The notes under the pieces: generated by a model
What the model saw: only the letters and a program-made list of their open reading frames with translations
The model's database searches: none
Told to the model about the DNA's origin: nothing
Made by a program: the position numbers and the translations under genes
NCBI GenBank assembly: GCA_023678885.1
Contig: CM043013.1
Location: 12,680,791 to 12,744,790 of the forward strand
DNA: 64,000 bases
Direction of reading: 5' to 3'
DNA from: Pogostemon cablin
Taxonomy: Eukaryota > Streptophyta > Magnoliopsida > Lamiales > Lamiaceae
Part shown: in pieces, positions 21,858 through 33,068 of the stretch
Position numbering within the stretch: the stretch's first letter is position 1
How the letters are laid out: every line of letters begins with the position of its first letter

Positions 21858-22920
21858 TAATATTTTTAATAAAAGAAATGAAAACTACTTAAAAACGTAA
21901 AAATTGTCACATACAAGTACAACTCTTCAATTAATTATTATTATTATTATTAGGGACATTATTTTGTGAGACGTGTTGTGAAATTGGTCGATCTATTATT
22001 AAAATATTGGTAAAATATGATTATTTAGTAGTTAAAGTATGAATTACTAAAGTATGATAAATGTGCATCAAACTATGATTTTAGGGTATTATAATATTAT
22101 TCATTATCCAATCATAATCATAATTTAGTGAATCATACTACAACACCTTAAAATTATACTCTAATAACTCACCCTACTTTAGTAAAGCATACTTTAACTA
22201 TACAAAAGGCATAATCTACCTATAGAATAATAATACTTAAATAATGAGTTAACTCATCTTATAATCGATATCATAAAAAATAAAATTATTCCTTAAAAAT
22301 TAACCCTAACTAAACTCTTTATAAACCACAAAGGTAAAATAGATGATGAATCAAAAGAATAAAATATGTCATGAATCACAAGAGTAAAATTATAATTATT
22401 CTTAAAGGTAAATAATAAATTTTAGGGAAAAAAATTTGACAGCATATACCATAAGATTAAGATATACCATGAACCATAATAACATAAATTCGTAATTAAT
22501 TTAACTAATATAAATCTTAGGGACAAATAGGACATGAACCATAAAAATTAAATTACAATTTTACTCTAAAACTCTAATAGTAGAATAGAATATGAATTAA
22601 AGGAAAAATAAGATTAGTACCCCTCCATTCCACCCTAATATTTAATTAAACAACACTTTATTTATTATTTATGTAGAGTGTCGTCTAACCAACTATGCTA
22701 AATAATATCCGATGAGTCTTGGTTTATATTCTTGGTCTTTCCTCTTGATTCTATAAATAAATAATAGTAAATTTAGAAAATGATGTAAATGCTAGAATTT
22801 CAGAATGCTCATGAGTCATGAAAATGTCATTTTGTACATTTAATTGCAAGTGGCTTTCTCCAATAAAAATATTGAGCCGTTATTAACTACCATAGACATT
22901 ATAAAAAAGAGTGAATACGG
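21858..22920. other. AT-rich intergenic sequence, partly degenerate minisatellite-like
   Basis: Between about 22240 and 22600 it shows decayed repeats of AACCACAAGGGTRAAAT-type units, like the better preserved array at 61840-62165. No gene seen. Confidence 0.45.
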
Positions 22921-22929
22921 TGAGAATTA

Positions 22930-23400
22930 GGTGCACAAGTAAATCTAATTTTGTAAGATTGCTCTTTAATTTATAAAAAAATTACTTTTTAAAGAAATTT
23001 TTTTTTCATAAGCAAGAATGTCACTTTTAATTTAATAGATTATTTTGAAAAAAAATGGCATCCATTATAATATTTTTTAGAAAAATACCATTTTTTTTTA
23101 ATTTTAGACATAATTAATCTTAGTCTGTGATTTCTTCTACGACTACACCTGCAACCATGCACACAACTATATGTGCGACCTTACACGCGACTATATATGC
23201 TATCATACAGATGTTTTACTTACTAACATATATGCGACCACTACACGCGACTATATGTACAAATATACATGCGACTATATATTAATTATATAATAAAGAG
23301 GAGCAAAAAAGTCAAAAAGTGGCATTTTTCCAAAAAAAAAAATTATTTTGGATAGCATTTTTCAAAATCAATTATTATTTGGGGCATTTTTCACAATTTC
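22930..23400. repeat. Putative non-autonomous element with GCGACTATAT repeats
   Basis: Flanks resemble each other in inverse orientation (AATGTCACTTTTAA with ATTTTGAAAAAAAATGGCAT on the left; AAAAAGTGGCATTTTTCC and GCATTTTTCAAAAT on the right). The core (23140-23285) has repeated CGACTATAT/ACACGCGACTATAT motifs. No target duplication could be fixed. Confidence 0.35.
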
Positions 23401-23550
23401 TCTTTCTCTCTCTCTTTATTTTTTTTTTATTCAAATGAGTAATAATTTATCACTCTAAAGAATAATTTTTTATATACTGAAGTGTAATCAGTAAAAACAA
23501 AATTCCGGTTAACACAAATGTTTGCTCTAATAAAATTGGGTTCTAATATA

Positions 23551-23800
23551 CTCCCTCCGTCCCGCGTTAATATTGACGTTTGTTTTTCGCACAAAGATTA
23601 AGAGATAATATTTTATAGATAGTGTGTTAAGAAAAATAATATTTAATGTGTGGTGGGTAGTTGTATTAGTGTTGTGTGTAGGCCTTATGTAGAATAAATA
23701 ATTGTTTTGCTTGGATCACACTTAATAAAATAAAAAACATAAAACTTAATGGCATGCTACACTTTTTAGTTATTGGGAGAACTAAGTACTCTCTTTCGGA
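23551..23800. mobile_element. Truncated Stowaway-like element
   Basis: Left end CTCCCTCCGTCCCG after TA at 23549-23550, and an interior with ATGTGTGGTGGGTAGTTGTATTAG as in the other Stowaway copies. No matching right terminus found, so the end is approximate. Confidence 0.4.
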
Positions 23801-24292
23801 TTCATAAAACAACTCTAAGAGATTTTTTTTTTCCTTTTGGAAGATGATGGAAAGAGAGAGCTAACATATAATGCCGATCTTACAATAGAGTTGCGCGCCT
23901 TTTTTGCAAGGTACAGCCCTTACCCTTTTCCTTCTTAAAGGAGAGTCCACACTCTATTTCCTTTTCCTAAGAAGAAAATAGTAGGACTATAGAGCTACCT
24001 TTGATTTTATTGCAATCATTTTTGTCTCTCTTCCCAAAGACATGTAGACTCGTGTCTCCCTGTATGTTATTTAATTTTTTTTAATTAAATCCATTGTAAA
24101 TTACGTGTATCCTGAGGTTTACAAAGGCAAATACATGGTGAGATACTCTCACCGATCTTAATTTGTAGAGAGATTATTTATTAATCTATTTAAATAATTT
24201 TAAAAAGCTCTATTTTAATTGCCATTAAATAGAAAATTTTAAAAATTAATTATGAAAGGAAATTAATTAGGTATTGTATTTGCATGTATATA

Positions 24293-24847
24293 CTCTCTCC
24301 ATCCCTTGATATTTATCAATTTTGTTATTTTAGTCCGTCCAAATACAAAGTACTCCATTCGTCCCACCAAAAGGTCCTCATTTTACTATGAGTTGGTCTC
24401 CTGTGCCTCCATGGGAATACAAGAGTTTTAGTATTAAAACTCTTATGTTCTCATGTGAGCACAGTGTGTCCCGGGGGCACAAAAGTTTTTGCTTGTCACT
24501 ATATTAGGCGTCCCATCCAAATGTCCCCATTTGCCACTTTTAGTAAAAAGGTACCACATGTGGCCCACCACTCACTACTAATACAACTACCCACTAGACA
24601 TAAAATAATAATACTCCTTAATCTACGCACAAAAAACAACCGGTGACGTTTGGGCGGGACGGAAAGAGTATCTATTTCCTATTTTGGATTGATGTGACAC
24701 ACAAGGGGCCACACTCAATACTGGTACAACTACCCACTACACATTAAATATTATTTTTCTCACCTCAATATACATTAAAATGGAGTATTATACTCCTCAA
24801 TTCACGTGAATAAAGTAAACATATACATATTAAAAGGACGGAGGGAG
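24293..24847. mobile_element. Stowaway-type MITE with a second Stowaway nested inside
   Basis: Outer ends CTCTCTCCATCCC and GGACGGAGGGAG with TA duplications (24291-24292, 24848-24849). Inside, 24353-24668 is another element (CTCCATTCGTCCC to GGGACGGAAAGAG) with its own TA duplications at 24351-24352 and 24669-24670. Confidence 0.75.
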
Positions 24848-24861
24848 TATATTTTTTTAAG

Positions 24862-25080
24862 CAACTTGTATGAGACAGTCTCGCGTAAGCCCTCGCGTGA
24901 GATGAACAAAAAATGATAACATTATTATTAATTTTACTATACAATGTTATCACTTTTTATTTGCACTATAAAATAATGTTCATGAAATAATTTATTGCAC
25001 CACTATTACTTTTCATCAATTCAGTATCACTTTTCATTAATAATGCTATAACATATGACGATCTCACCCAAGACTTGTCC
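24862..25080. mobile_element. MITE with TGAGAC-type ends and GATAACATT...ATCACTTTTTAT interior
   Basis: Left TATGAGACAGTCTCGCGTAAG and right GACGATCTCACCCAAGAC read as degenerate inverted ends. The interior carries ATGATAACATT, TGTTATCACTTTTTAT and TTCATGAAATAATTTATTGCA, the same motifs as in 52205-52385 and 53679-54015. A GTCTCACG-type family of unknown superfamily. Confidence 0.5.
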
Positions 25081-26207
25081 ATTTTTTTAATGTATTTTCT
25101 TATTTAATATATATTTTTTTATTATTTAAAAATATAATAATTTAAATTTTTTTATTCATTTATTATATTTTTAATTTTAATATTATAATTTTATTAAATG
25201 TAATAATATTTTTAAAAAATAATAACATTTTTATTAAAAAAAATAATATTAATAAATAAAAGTGATAATTTTTTAGTGAAATTATGTCATCAACAATTCA
25301 TAATAAGGGGCGGCTATTCATACCCCCGAAATTGCTAAATAAACCCCAAAAAAATTAAATTAAAATATTCTTAAATAATATTACTTAAATACCCTTAAAA
25401 AAATACACACCCTAAAACTCCTCTAATTTACTCATACATAAGAAAATTAAGTATTTACCAATCAATTTGTCAAACTTATGTGAGAGAAACTACATAAATG
25501 GCGAGAGATCTCTACAACTACTCCTTCCTGTGAAGAAAGAAGAGAAACTACGAAATGCTCTTCCCTCTTCAAACCACCATTCTCCTCTAATTTAATAATT
25601 GACTTAATTGATTGGAATTGTATGTTATTTTCTTCATCTGTAAGCAATATGTATATCTCCTACGAATTTTGAATTCAGGGCTGAAAAAATCATATGAGAT
25701 CACCTATTCCACCCCTATGTTTCATCTACTATTCCATATATTAAAATTTTGTCACGTATCACAATCAATAGCCAAAATTCAATACTTGTCCCAAGGGTTT
25801 AATGGTAAATTATAGGGTATAGTTTTATTATATTATGGAATATCAATGAAACATGAAAAATTAGACAGGGAATTCAAGTTGTGAAAAAATCAAGAAGGGA
25901 TTAGGGTAGAGGTGGGTTGTCATGGCCTTCACCACCGTGGGCATTTAAAACAGATCAGAGTGGCGGAGCATACGTTCTACGAACATATGCTTTCAGCCAT
26001 TGGTGGATTGCTTGCGCACCTTTTTGCATATGTCCCCAAGTATAGGAAATTAATTATAGTTCAACATGTGACCAAGTAAAAATATCGTACCCAAAGGATA
26101 ATTCTAGACTAGTTATTTAATCTAATTATGACAATTTTAACTTAAGACAAATTTGGGTATATAAGTGAATTAATTAAACTTAAGATGAAGAAAATAATTA
26201 CTAAAAC

Positions 26208-27494
26208 TGGTGTGCTGTCGCCGGCACCCAAAAATAAGATTTGTAATTTTTTGAACAAATCCAAACTAGAGTGTAGTAGAATAAGTACGGGTCGAACCCA
26301 AGGGAATAATCGAATTTAAATAGAATTTAACGTGTTCTCAGAAGAGTAACAAGGGGGGGATTGGATTGAGTCTAATAACTACTAACATGAAAATAAATAA
26401 TTAAAATAGCAAAAATATAAAATTAAGATAAACAAATAAAATTAAAACCTAGTCCAAGGATTTGATCCTCTCCCGTATCTTAATTCACATAGATGAAATT
26501 TCTAAAACACCAACTTGTTCATAAACTCAAGCCCCTATACTAATGGTACGACCAAATTAGCCCCTAATATCCTTAAGATTAATAACTTAGGGTACGACCT
26601 CTATATTAAACTACCCTCAAGCTAACTAAAGAGGTTCGAACCTAAGAGTGCATACTAGGCTATGTAAACGGTGTTAACGAATCATATAAATAAAACCCTA
26701 TGAATTCTAGAGGTACTCCCTCACTTTGCCACTAAATTTGCTAAACTATGACAATTATGGATCATAATCGAGCAAATGACATTAGATTATGCAATAAACA
26801 AGTCTAGAGGGTTAATCTATTCTAGCAATCACAAAATCATAATTCTAATCAAAGCCATTCATAAGATAAATTCATAAAAGAAATTGGTAATTTTAATCAT
26901 AAACAAACATGTAAATTCATAACGGGAAGTTCACAATCTCCTTGGACTAAAAACTAAATTACATAATTGAAAACTAAATTAAAATTTGATAAAATCGATA
27001 ACACCGAAGTTCTTCGTGGTGGAACTCGATCCCTCTTCTGCCTCCAATGTGCCCTAGCGTCCGAACGTGCAGCCCGAATGTGTAGCTTGTATCTAATGGT
27101 TCGTGTGGGTGTGATAAATATAACGCGGTCCAAGATCCCACATTAATTATCCCCATTAAATTCCTTAACCTTCCTTCTTAAATGGTGTCCAGATTCGTTG
27201 TATCCTTTCTCCCCTTTGGTAAGTTTCCTTAGGCTCTTCAAATAAAATCTCTCCTTAATTTACTTGGTCAATTCTTTATTTCCAGCAATAATGATAATTG
27301 TAGCAGTCGCAAAATAAATTATTGTGATTGTACAATTTCTCTCAATTTTGGCCTGTTTCGACAAGAATTTTTAAATAATTAAAGTTCAAGTGTGAAAAAT
27401 ATAAATAAGTCTTAATTAGCATTACATAATTCACAACTCACGCGTAAAGAAGTGAATTTCATCCAAAATAATCGTGTAAAATTACGACTTATCA
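26208..27494 (-). mobile_element. Nested solo LTR, about 1.29 kb
   Basis: Interrupts the LTR 26009-29248 at a point where the related LTR 57826-59734 is continuous. On the minus strand it starts TGATAAGTCGTAATTTTAC and ends GCACACCA. The flanks AAAAC (26203-26207) and AAAAT (27495-27499) differ by one base; the uninterrupted relative has AAAAT. No internal coding sequence. Confidence 0.75.
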
Positions 27495-28186
27495 AAAATA
27501 AATAAAATAGCAAGTAAAATAAATATGAAAGTGTTCAAGAGAAAAGACAAATAGCTCCAGGAAATCCAGTTTAAATTAATCAAATCAAATCACTAGACAA
27601 TCGATTAGAATTCCTGCAGATTTTATGGAAGCAATCACTTAATTATGTTTAATCCCTTTTTTAAAGTAAATTTAACACATAAATTTGGTTCAAACCCTCA
27701 GATGTAGAAGAATAATTCCTACACCATTTCTAGGTACTTCATGCAAAATTTCGTTAAAGGTTAGAGCACTAGACTTCCCTTTATAGGTACTTAAGAATTA
27801 ATCATCAATTCTCACATAACAATCTAAGAAACTAAATCCTCTATAATGGTAATTAATAAATATATTAAATGTCCAATATTAATTATTTTAATGAATAAAT
27901 GTTATATGGTTAGATCACCTTTACCCATAACAGATAGACAAATATAATCCTTGTTATGGCACAAGCAACAAGCATACATATGCATAAGACAATAATATAT
28001 CATGAATGAGAGCAGACCATATAAGACAAAAAGATAAGTCTTAATTTAAATCGTTAATAAAGGAATAAAAATACTGCAGTAATCCTTAACATAGTCTAGG
28101 TCATCAATTCAAGAAATTTAAACATTCATAACCTAGAACTATCCAAGAAGTATTAGCCCATGGTGTTACAAGCAACACCCATGTTG

Positions 28187-28411
28187 TGTTTGTTTTGGGT
28201 TTTTGATAGGGTAGGTTTTAACTTTATATCAAATTAATGTGTAAGAATGTATTAATTTATGTAACAAAAAATGATGAGAGAGGAGAGATAAAGAGAGAAA
28301 GTATATTAATTGAGGAGAGAGAATGTATATAGGTATATATAGGGGTGGTTTTTTAAATTTAGGTGTGGAATTTCAATTCCAATTCCGGGGTTTTAAAACC
28401 TAGAACAAACA
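28187..28411. mobile_element. MITE-like insert in the LTR
   Basis: Imperfect 17-bp inverted ends TGTTTGTTTTGGGTTTT and AAAACCTAGAACAAACA, interior rich in GAGAGAGGAGAGA. It is absent from the related LTR at 57826-59734. The flanking LTR sequence is rearranged: the segment with AGATGTGGCGTGATTC occurs twice (28417 and 28559). Confidence 0.5.
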
Positions 28412-28854
28412 TCCCCTAGATGTGGCGTGATTCTTCGTTCTTTCTTCCGTGGTTCTGAACCTTCTCGTTCTCCTTCTCAAATAAGCCCATGGTTAGATAT
28501 AAAAATAATCCTTAGGTCTATTATTCAAAATTAAGAAAGATAAAATAAGAAAAACCCTAGATGTGGCGTGATTCTCCGTTCTTTCTTTTGTGGTTCTGAA
28601 CCTTCTCGTTCTCCTTCTCAAGTAAGCAACACTGATGAACTCTCCGGGATGGTGAATCTTGATTTCGATATGGTGGCAGGGAAAGAGTATGGAAAAGTAT
28701 GAAGGGTTATGGAGGGTTACGTATAAAATTCCCAAAATTTCTCTTTTATAGTTGAGGGCTGATGATTCTCGAATTCTTACTCAAAAGTGGGCTTTTTTAC
28801 ATAAAAAATTCAAACGGGCCGAAAAAATGACAAAATGATGAATCTGGGCTCACT

Positions 28855-29045
28855 GGGCATCGGCACTAGTCGTGCCAGGGGCGGCACAAGTCATGCCGGA
28901 CATGAACGTGCGGAATTTCTCGACAGCTGCTGGCACGGAGGGCATCTCTCGGCAGTCGTGCGGGTGCTTCTCGACAGCCTTGCAGCACGACCTGGCACAG
29001 GCGTGCGGCACGAGTGACCTTCCTGGCCGGCACGAGTCGTGCCGG
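28855..29045. repeat. Palindrome cluster upstream (minus strand) of LTR TATA
   Basis: GGCACTAGTCGTGCC, GGCACAAGTCATGCC, CGGCACGAGTCGTGCCGG and relatives, GC-rich against an AT-rich background. The apparent overlapping ORFs on both strands here come from this base composition, not from a gene. Confidence 0.75.
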
Positions 29046-29253
29046 CTCCTATTCTTCCCGACTTCGCTCCCAACTTTCGTTTTTGCTCTTTTTACCTCGT
29101 TTTCCACCTAAAAATACGAAATAACACCTCACATCCATTTGTAACACAAATATATGCAATTCAAACACAAAATGCTCAAATACGGATATAAATACCACAA
29201 AACTGTGCTAAATCGGACCCCATAACACGCAAATTTTCACACTAATCATGGAC

Positions 29254-30414
29254 CTTGATTGGTGACTAATTTTGATCAGTCACCTTACTCTTTTACTTCA
29301 CTATCCACTTTTATTCTCTTTCTCTTTTTGCTTCATTGTTATTCTACAATCTATTATTCATTTACTCATCTGCAAACCATTATCTTAAAATAATTGATAA
29401 CATGAATATTTTAGAATAATTGATCGCCGGAAATTAAATATAATATTTAAAGGGGAATTCCGGAACCATGGAGAATGATCTAAAAATAAAACGAAAATGA
29501 AAAATGTAGATGGTCAAGAACCCTAGCTTCAATGAGAACCGAAGAACATCGTCATGCCTACAGTGACGACATTGTAATGTATTGTTAATAATCTTAGGGT
29601 ATGTTTAGTAATCTTACATTAGGGTATTTAAATCATATTAATTATAATATTTTAATTTAATCTATTTTTGGGGTATATTTAGTAATTTGGGTGTATGAAT
29701 AGCATCTTCCTTTTAGTAATTTGGGTTTAATTAATAAAAATGGTAAAGTAAACTTAAATGGAGGTGTATTTAGTAATTTATATATATAACTTTTAATTTT
29801 AGTGGGGTATATCTAGAACGCGGGCTTCGTTTAGTAGATTCGAAAGTGCAAATACCCACCCCTCGTAACAAAAAACTTATGTGGGCAATTATCACCCTAA
29901 CATTGGGCCTCATTTTTATTTTATTGGCCCTTAAATTATTAGGGCCGAGCCCAGTCCATCTGCATCAGATGCTGTCATCGCCTGAGTCGACTATTCTCTG
30001 TTTCTACCTCGGTCGTTTCTGCCAATTGATACGGTAGAAATTATGCTCTCTCTTCCATCTCCTCCACTTCTCACCACGTCTCCGAGGTTGACGACAGGTA
30101 TGGTTAATAAGTAGGTGTTTGCTCTGCATCAACCTAAAATTCTTTCATCTTCTTCCTGTTGTTGTTTAATTTGTGGTTTTTATCGTCGGTGGATTCTTTG
30201 TTTGTTTGTTTGTACGCAATTGTGTGCCTGTTTTTCTTGAGATTAAAATTGAACGGTTCTATTCTACTAGTTCCAGCAGCTGTAGTATGTTTAAATTTAC
30301 AAGAGCACAAACATTCCCTGGACTGTGTTGTGAGTGAGAAATTAGTGTTTTGGACCAGAGAAGCACAAGGATTTGATTAATTCGTTGTCATTCTTTTGGA
30401 AATTCTTATTAGGT
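29254..30414. other. Intergenic and probable 5' leader of the uL18-like gene
   Basis: 29254-29620 is AT-rich with no gene. 29621-29708 is the right inverted arm. From about 30000 the sequence becomes leader-like (CT-rich, TCTCTTCCATCTCCTCCACTT), with a possible leader intron beginning at GACAGGTATGG (about 30095). No TATA box stands out. Confidence 0.4.
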
Positions 30415-30752
30415 ATGCTGAGATTTGCTTGTCGCAAGTTACATGGTCATATTAGTGGAGGATGTGATATTAGGCCTTCATGTCAGATTAGAAGCTTTCA
30501 TTCATCACAGGTTAGTTTACAATATTTCACATAATCTTGGTTTTATAATTGATTTTAATTTTGGGAAGTGAATTTGCTTTGAATTTCTTTCAGATTAAGA
30601 CAAAATTGTAACTCTCTGTTTAGACTTTAGGGTATGCTCTTGTTGTGAGACTGTTTATGTATTCTTGCAGCCTTCGTTGGCACCAAGAAGTTTTTTCGGT
30701 TTAGAAGATTTTGTGGATGATGATAATAGTAGACCATATACTTACCAAAAAG

Positions 30753-31369
30753 AGATTGTCAGGTTTTAAGTCTTCACTCACAATCAAGAAGCTACAACTC
30801 TATCTAACAGTTGATATTGTGTGTGATGATGATGAGTTTTGATTCGCAAAGTAAAAACGAAAACAAGAGATTTACGTGGTTCGGTTCATGAATGAACCTA
30901 CGTCCACGGAGAGGAGCTGAAGCTTCTTATTGAACAAAAGAACTACAGAGAGAATGAAGGCTATCTAACTAACATGTACACAACTAAAGATAGAACAGAA
31001 AACGATGGATGAATTCACTCTTCCAAACTGATCAGCTAGGTGGCTTTATAGAGTAGGTGAGCTGTCAAAAAACTCTTCTTAGATAACTGCTAATCCATCA
31101 GCTTCTAGTCTAATATCCAATGGATAGAAACAGCCCTTTAACCGGTTATAACAACCACAACTGATCCAAGAAAGAAGCCCCACATCAGCATCAAACAAAT
31201 AAGCAGACTTATTCTTATTCAACTGCCATTTTAGTTGCAGCTGATCTTTTCACCAAATGACCAGAGTATCCTTCCATGATTCAAGTTAGAAACCACATGC
31301 ACCGACGTACAATCCATACATACCACACATCAGCTTATTGAATAAAATATTTCTTGCATACACCTCACA
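30753..31369. mobile_element. Probable LTR-retrotransposon remnant in the uL18-like gene intron
   Basis: Contains GATTTACGTGGTTCGG and CCTACGTCCACGGAGAG (30868-30920), a sequence pair common near the ends of many plant Copia-type elements, followed by non-coding sequence. Element boundaries and target duplication could not be fixed. It occupies the place of the intron between exons 2 and 3. Confidence 0.4.
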
Positions 31370-31435
31370 GAGAAGAAGTCCAAAAATCCAAACAAGCATG
31401 TATCACTACTACAAATCTGTGGAAAGACATCACTG

Positions 31436-31720
31436 AATAGACATCGGTTTTGGGTAAAATGTGATGTCTTTTTGTGAAAAACTGATGTCTTTTCAATAAC
31501 CGATGTCTATCAGTGTAAAAATGTGCTGATAGACATCGGTTTTAATTCAAAATGCGCTGATAGACATCGGTTTTAACTAACCGATGTCTATCAAGTGATG
31601 TCTATTCGAAATCTAAAAAAAGCGCTTATAGACATCGGTGGACTAAACCGATGTCTTTTATATGATGTATATTCTTTGATAGACATCGGTTTCACTAATC
31701 GATGTCTATCATGTGTTGTA
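31436..31720. repeat. CACTA left subterminal repeats
   Basis: About ten copies of TAGACATCGGTT or its complement AACCGATGTCTA, often as facing pairs. In En/Spm such subterminal repeats are bound by the TNPA protein. Confidence 0.9.
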
Positions 31721-31946
31721 ATTCAAAATTTTGATTTTAAAAATTTTTTCGCTATATATAAGGTTCGATCCTGGGCAGATGCTTTACCATTTAAGTTTTC
31801 AAGCCATTTTTACCAAATCATATATTATTAAAATTTCTCAAATCAAAATCCATATCTAATTACATTTAAACCCTAGAATTATTTTTTCCCTCCACCCCCA
31901 ATTTAACCCTACGCGTCTGAATTCATCCTTCGCCGCCCTCTCCACT

Positions 31947-32355
31947 TCACTTGCTTGCGACGGCGCCCAAAACCCCGAGAATTACGCCGTCGCCCCTTTC
32001 CGACGCCGCCCGTTCACGTTCAGCTTTGATCTTCAATTCTTCCATTTTCCTTCTCGCTTCTTCCTCGCTCTCTTCGTATTTCTCCTAAGAATTAGCAACA
32101 AAATTAATTAAGTCGAAGATTCCAATTGAGGAATTTGGAATTTCAAATGTATATAAATGGATTGATTACCTTAGCTGATTCGGTGGTTTCTTGAGCCACC
32201 TGCTTCGTCTCCTCTTTCTTCCCTGTAAAAAAACCCACCGCCCTGTCTTTCAACTCGGTCATCTTCCCCACCGCCGTATCCTTCCCTTCTTTGGCTTTCT
32301 CGGCCGCTGCCACTTGAATTCTCGTTTCTTGAGCGACGAAAGAGTAAGAGTTCAA
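31947..32355 (-). pseudogene. Captured LEA (group 3/LEA_4-like) gene fragment with intron
   Basis: On the minus strand, exon A (32355 to 32170) reads AEKAKEGKDTAVGKMTELKD then GFFTGKKEETKQVAQETTESAK. This is the Lys/Glu/Thr/Ala-rich 11-mer pattern of group 3 LEA proteins, which protect cells in drying seeds. The intron (32169 to 32085) has GTAATC and TTCTTAG borders. Exon B (32084 to 31947) continues EKYEESEEEARRKMEELKIK and ends ILGVLGAVASK plus a stop. There is no start or promoter of its own that I can see, though Met at 32355 could serve. The region is GC-richer than the surrounding transposon, as expected for host sequence picked up by a CACTA element. Confidence 0.7.
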
Positions 32356-32653
32356 TGTTGGTCGAAGAAGTCCCCAATTAAATTGCAGAACTAGCCGTTA
32401 GGAAGGTTTGATCAAAATTCTCCATCTTCTTATTCTCTGGTTCTCGATTTAATTTCACAAAAGTGTTGCTCATATATTTGTGTCTTTAGAATTACTATTT
32501 GGAACTTTATAGCTACAGGTGTTTGATCTCCTGAATTGATATCAATTCTGGGAATATATTCAGCAACTAGCTTTGGACAACCACTAAATGAATAATTTCC
32601 ATTGAAAATTAGTCCAACTGTTAAGAACTCTGAATTTCATGCTTGGTATAAGC

Positions 32654-32720
32654 AATTGGTCTTGTTAGCTTACTGTTGTGTTACATAATTGGTCTTGTTA
32701 GCTTACTGTTGTGTTACATT
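32654..32720. repeat. Tandem duplication, unit about 33 bp
   Basis: AATTGGTCTTGTTAGCTTAC... followed by TGTTGTGTTACAT occurs twice in a row without change. Confidence 0.9.
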
Positions 32721-32840
32721 TTTAAAAGAAATTGGTGCTTATTGTCTTGAGTTAATGACCTAGATGATTATATAAACAAGTTTAGATTCATAATGATTAA
32801 TGCTGGTTTTTAGTCCGTTTCTTGTGCTGTTGTAGTTCGT

Positions 32841-33068
32841 TTGTTCGCAGGCTTCTCCTTCCAGCCTGCCCTTTTGGCTATTTCGGTATCCTTCCTCCCA
32901 GTTTTCGCCGGCAACCTTCTTTTTCTCGCCGACGATAGCTACGGCTCTCTCCGGCTTCCTCCTCTTTCTCGCCGGGATTTACATGGCCGTTTCTGTTTTT
33001 GTCACATATGTTTATCGTTGTTGTCACTCTTTATTGTTCTTATTTTCTTTTTTCTCTTAATAAAATAA
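32841..33068 (+). other. Short GC-rich ORF inside the CACTA element, not recognised
   Basis: 75 codons, hydrophobic (FQPALLAISVSFLPVFAGNLL) and then Arg/Leu-rich. It could be another captured host fragment, since its composition resembles the LEA fragment rather than the transposon. No family resemblance seen; it may be non-coding. Confidence 0.25.

Larger units (their letters stand above)
26009..29248 (-). mobile_element. Solo LTR (family of 57826-59734), itself interrupted
   Basis: Read on the minus strand it starts TGATTAGTGTGAAAATTTGCG at 29248 and ends GGTGCGCAAGCA at 26009, matching both ends of the solo LTR at 57826-59734. Flanks TGGAT (26004-26008) and TGGAC (29249-29253) look like a target duplication with one change. 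It carries a nested LTR (26208-27494), a MITE-like insert (28187-28411) and a partial internal duplication. TATA (CTATAAAAGAG on the minus strand, about 28744-28750) follows a palindrome cluster at 28855-29045. Confidence 0.85.
25307..29708. repeat. Pair of inverted arms (~90 bp) enclosing nested solo LTRs
   Basis: The left arm 25307-25398 (GGCTATTCATACCCCC, then TAAATAAACCCCAAAA) matches the reverse complement of the right arm 29621-29708 (TATTTGGGGTATATTTAGTAATTTGGG-like, ending TATGAATAGC). Without the nested LTRs the unit would be about 1.2 kb. It may be a non-autonomous DNA transposon; no target duplication was identified. Part of the right arm motif (GTATTTAGTAATTT) is repeated again at about 29767. 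Confidence 0.45.

Noticed and set aside
23140..23290. Coding repeat protein from GCGACTATAT repeats
   Set aside because: No open frame is maintained across the repeats.
28835..29111. Four overlapping ORFs on both strands
   Set aside because: They come from the GC-rich palindrome cluster of an LTR promoter; stop codons are rare there for compositional reasons and no protein family resemblance exists.
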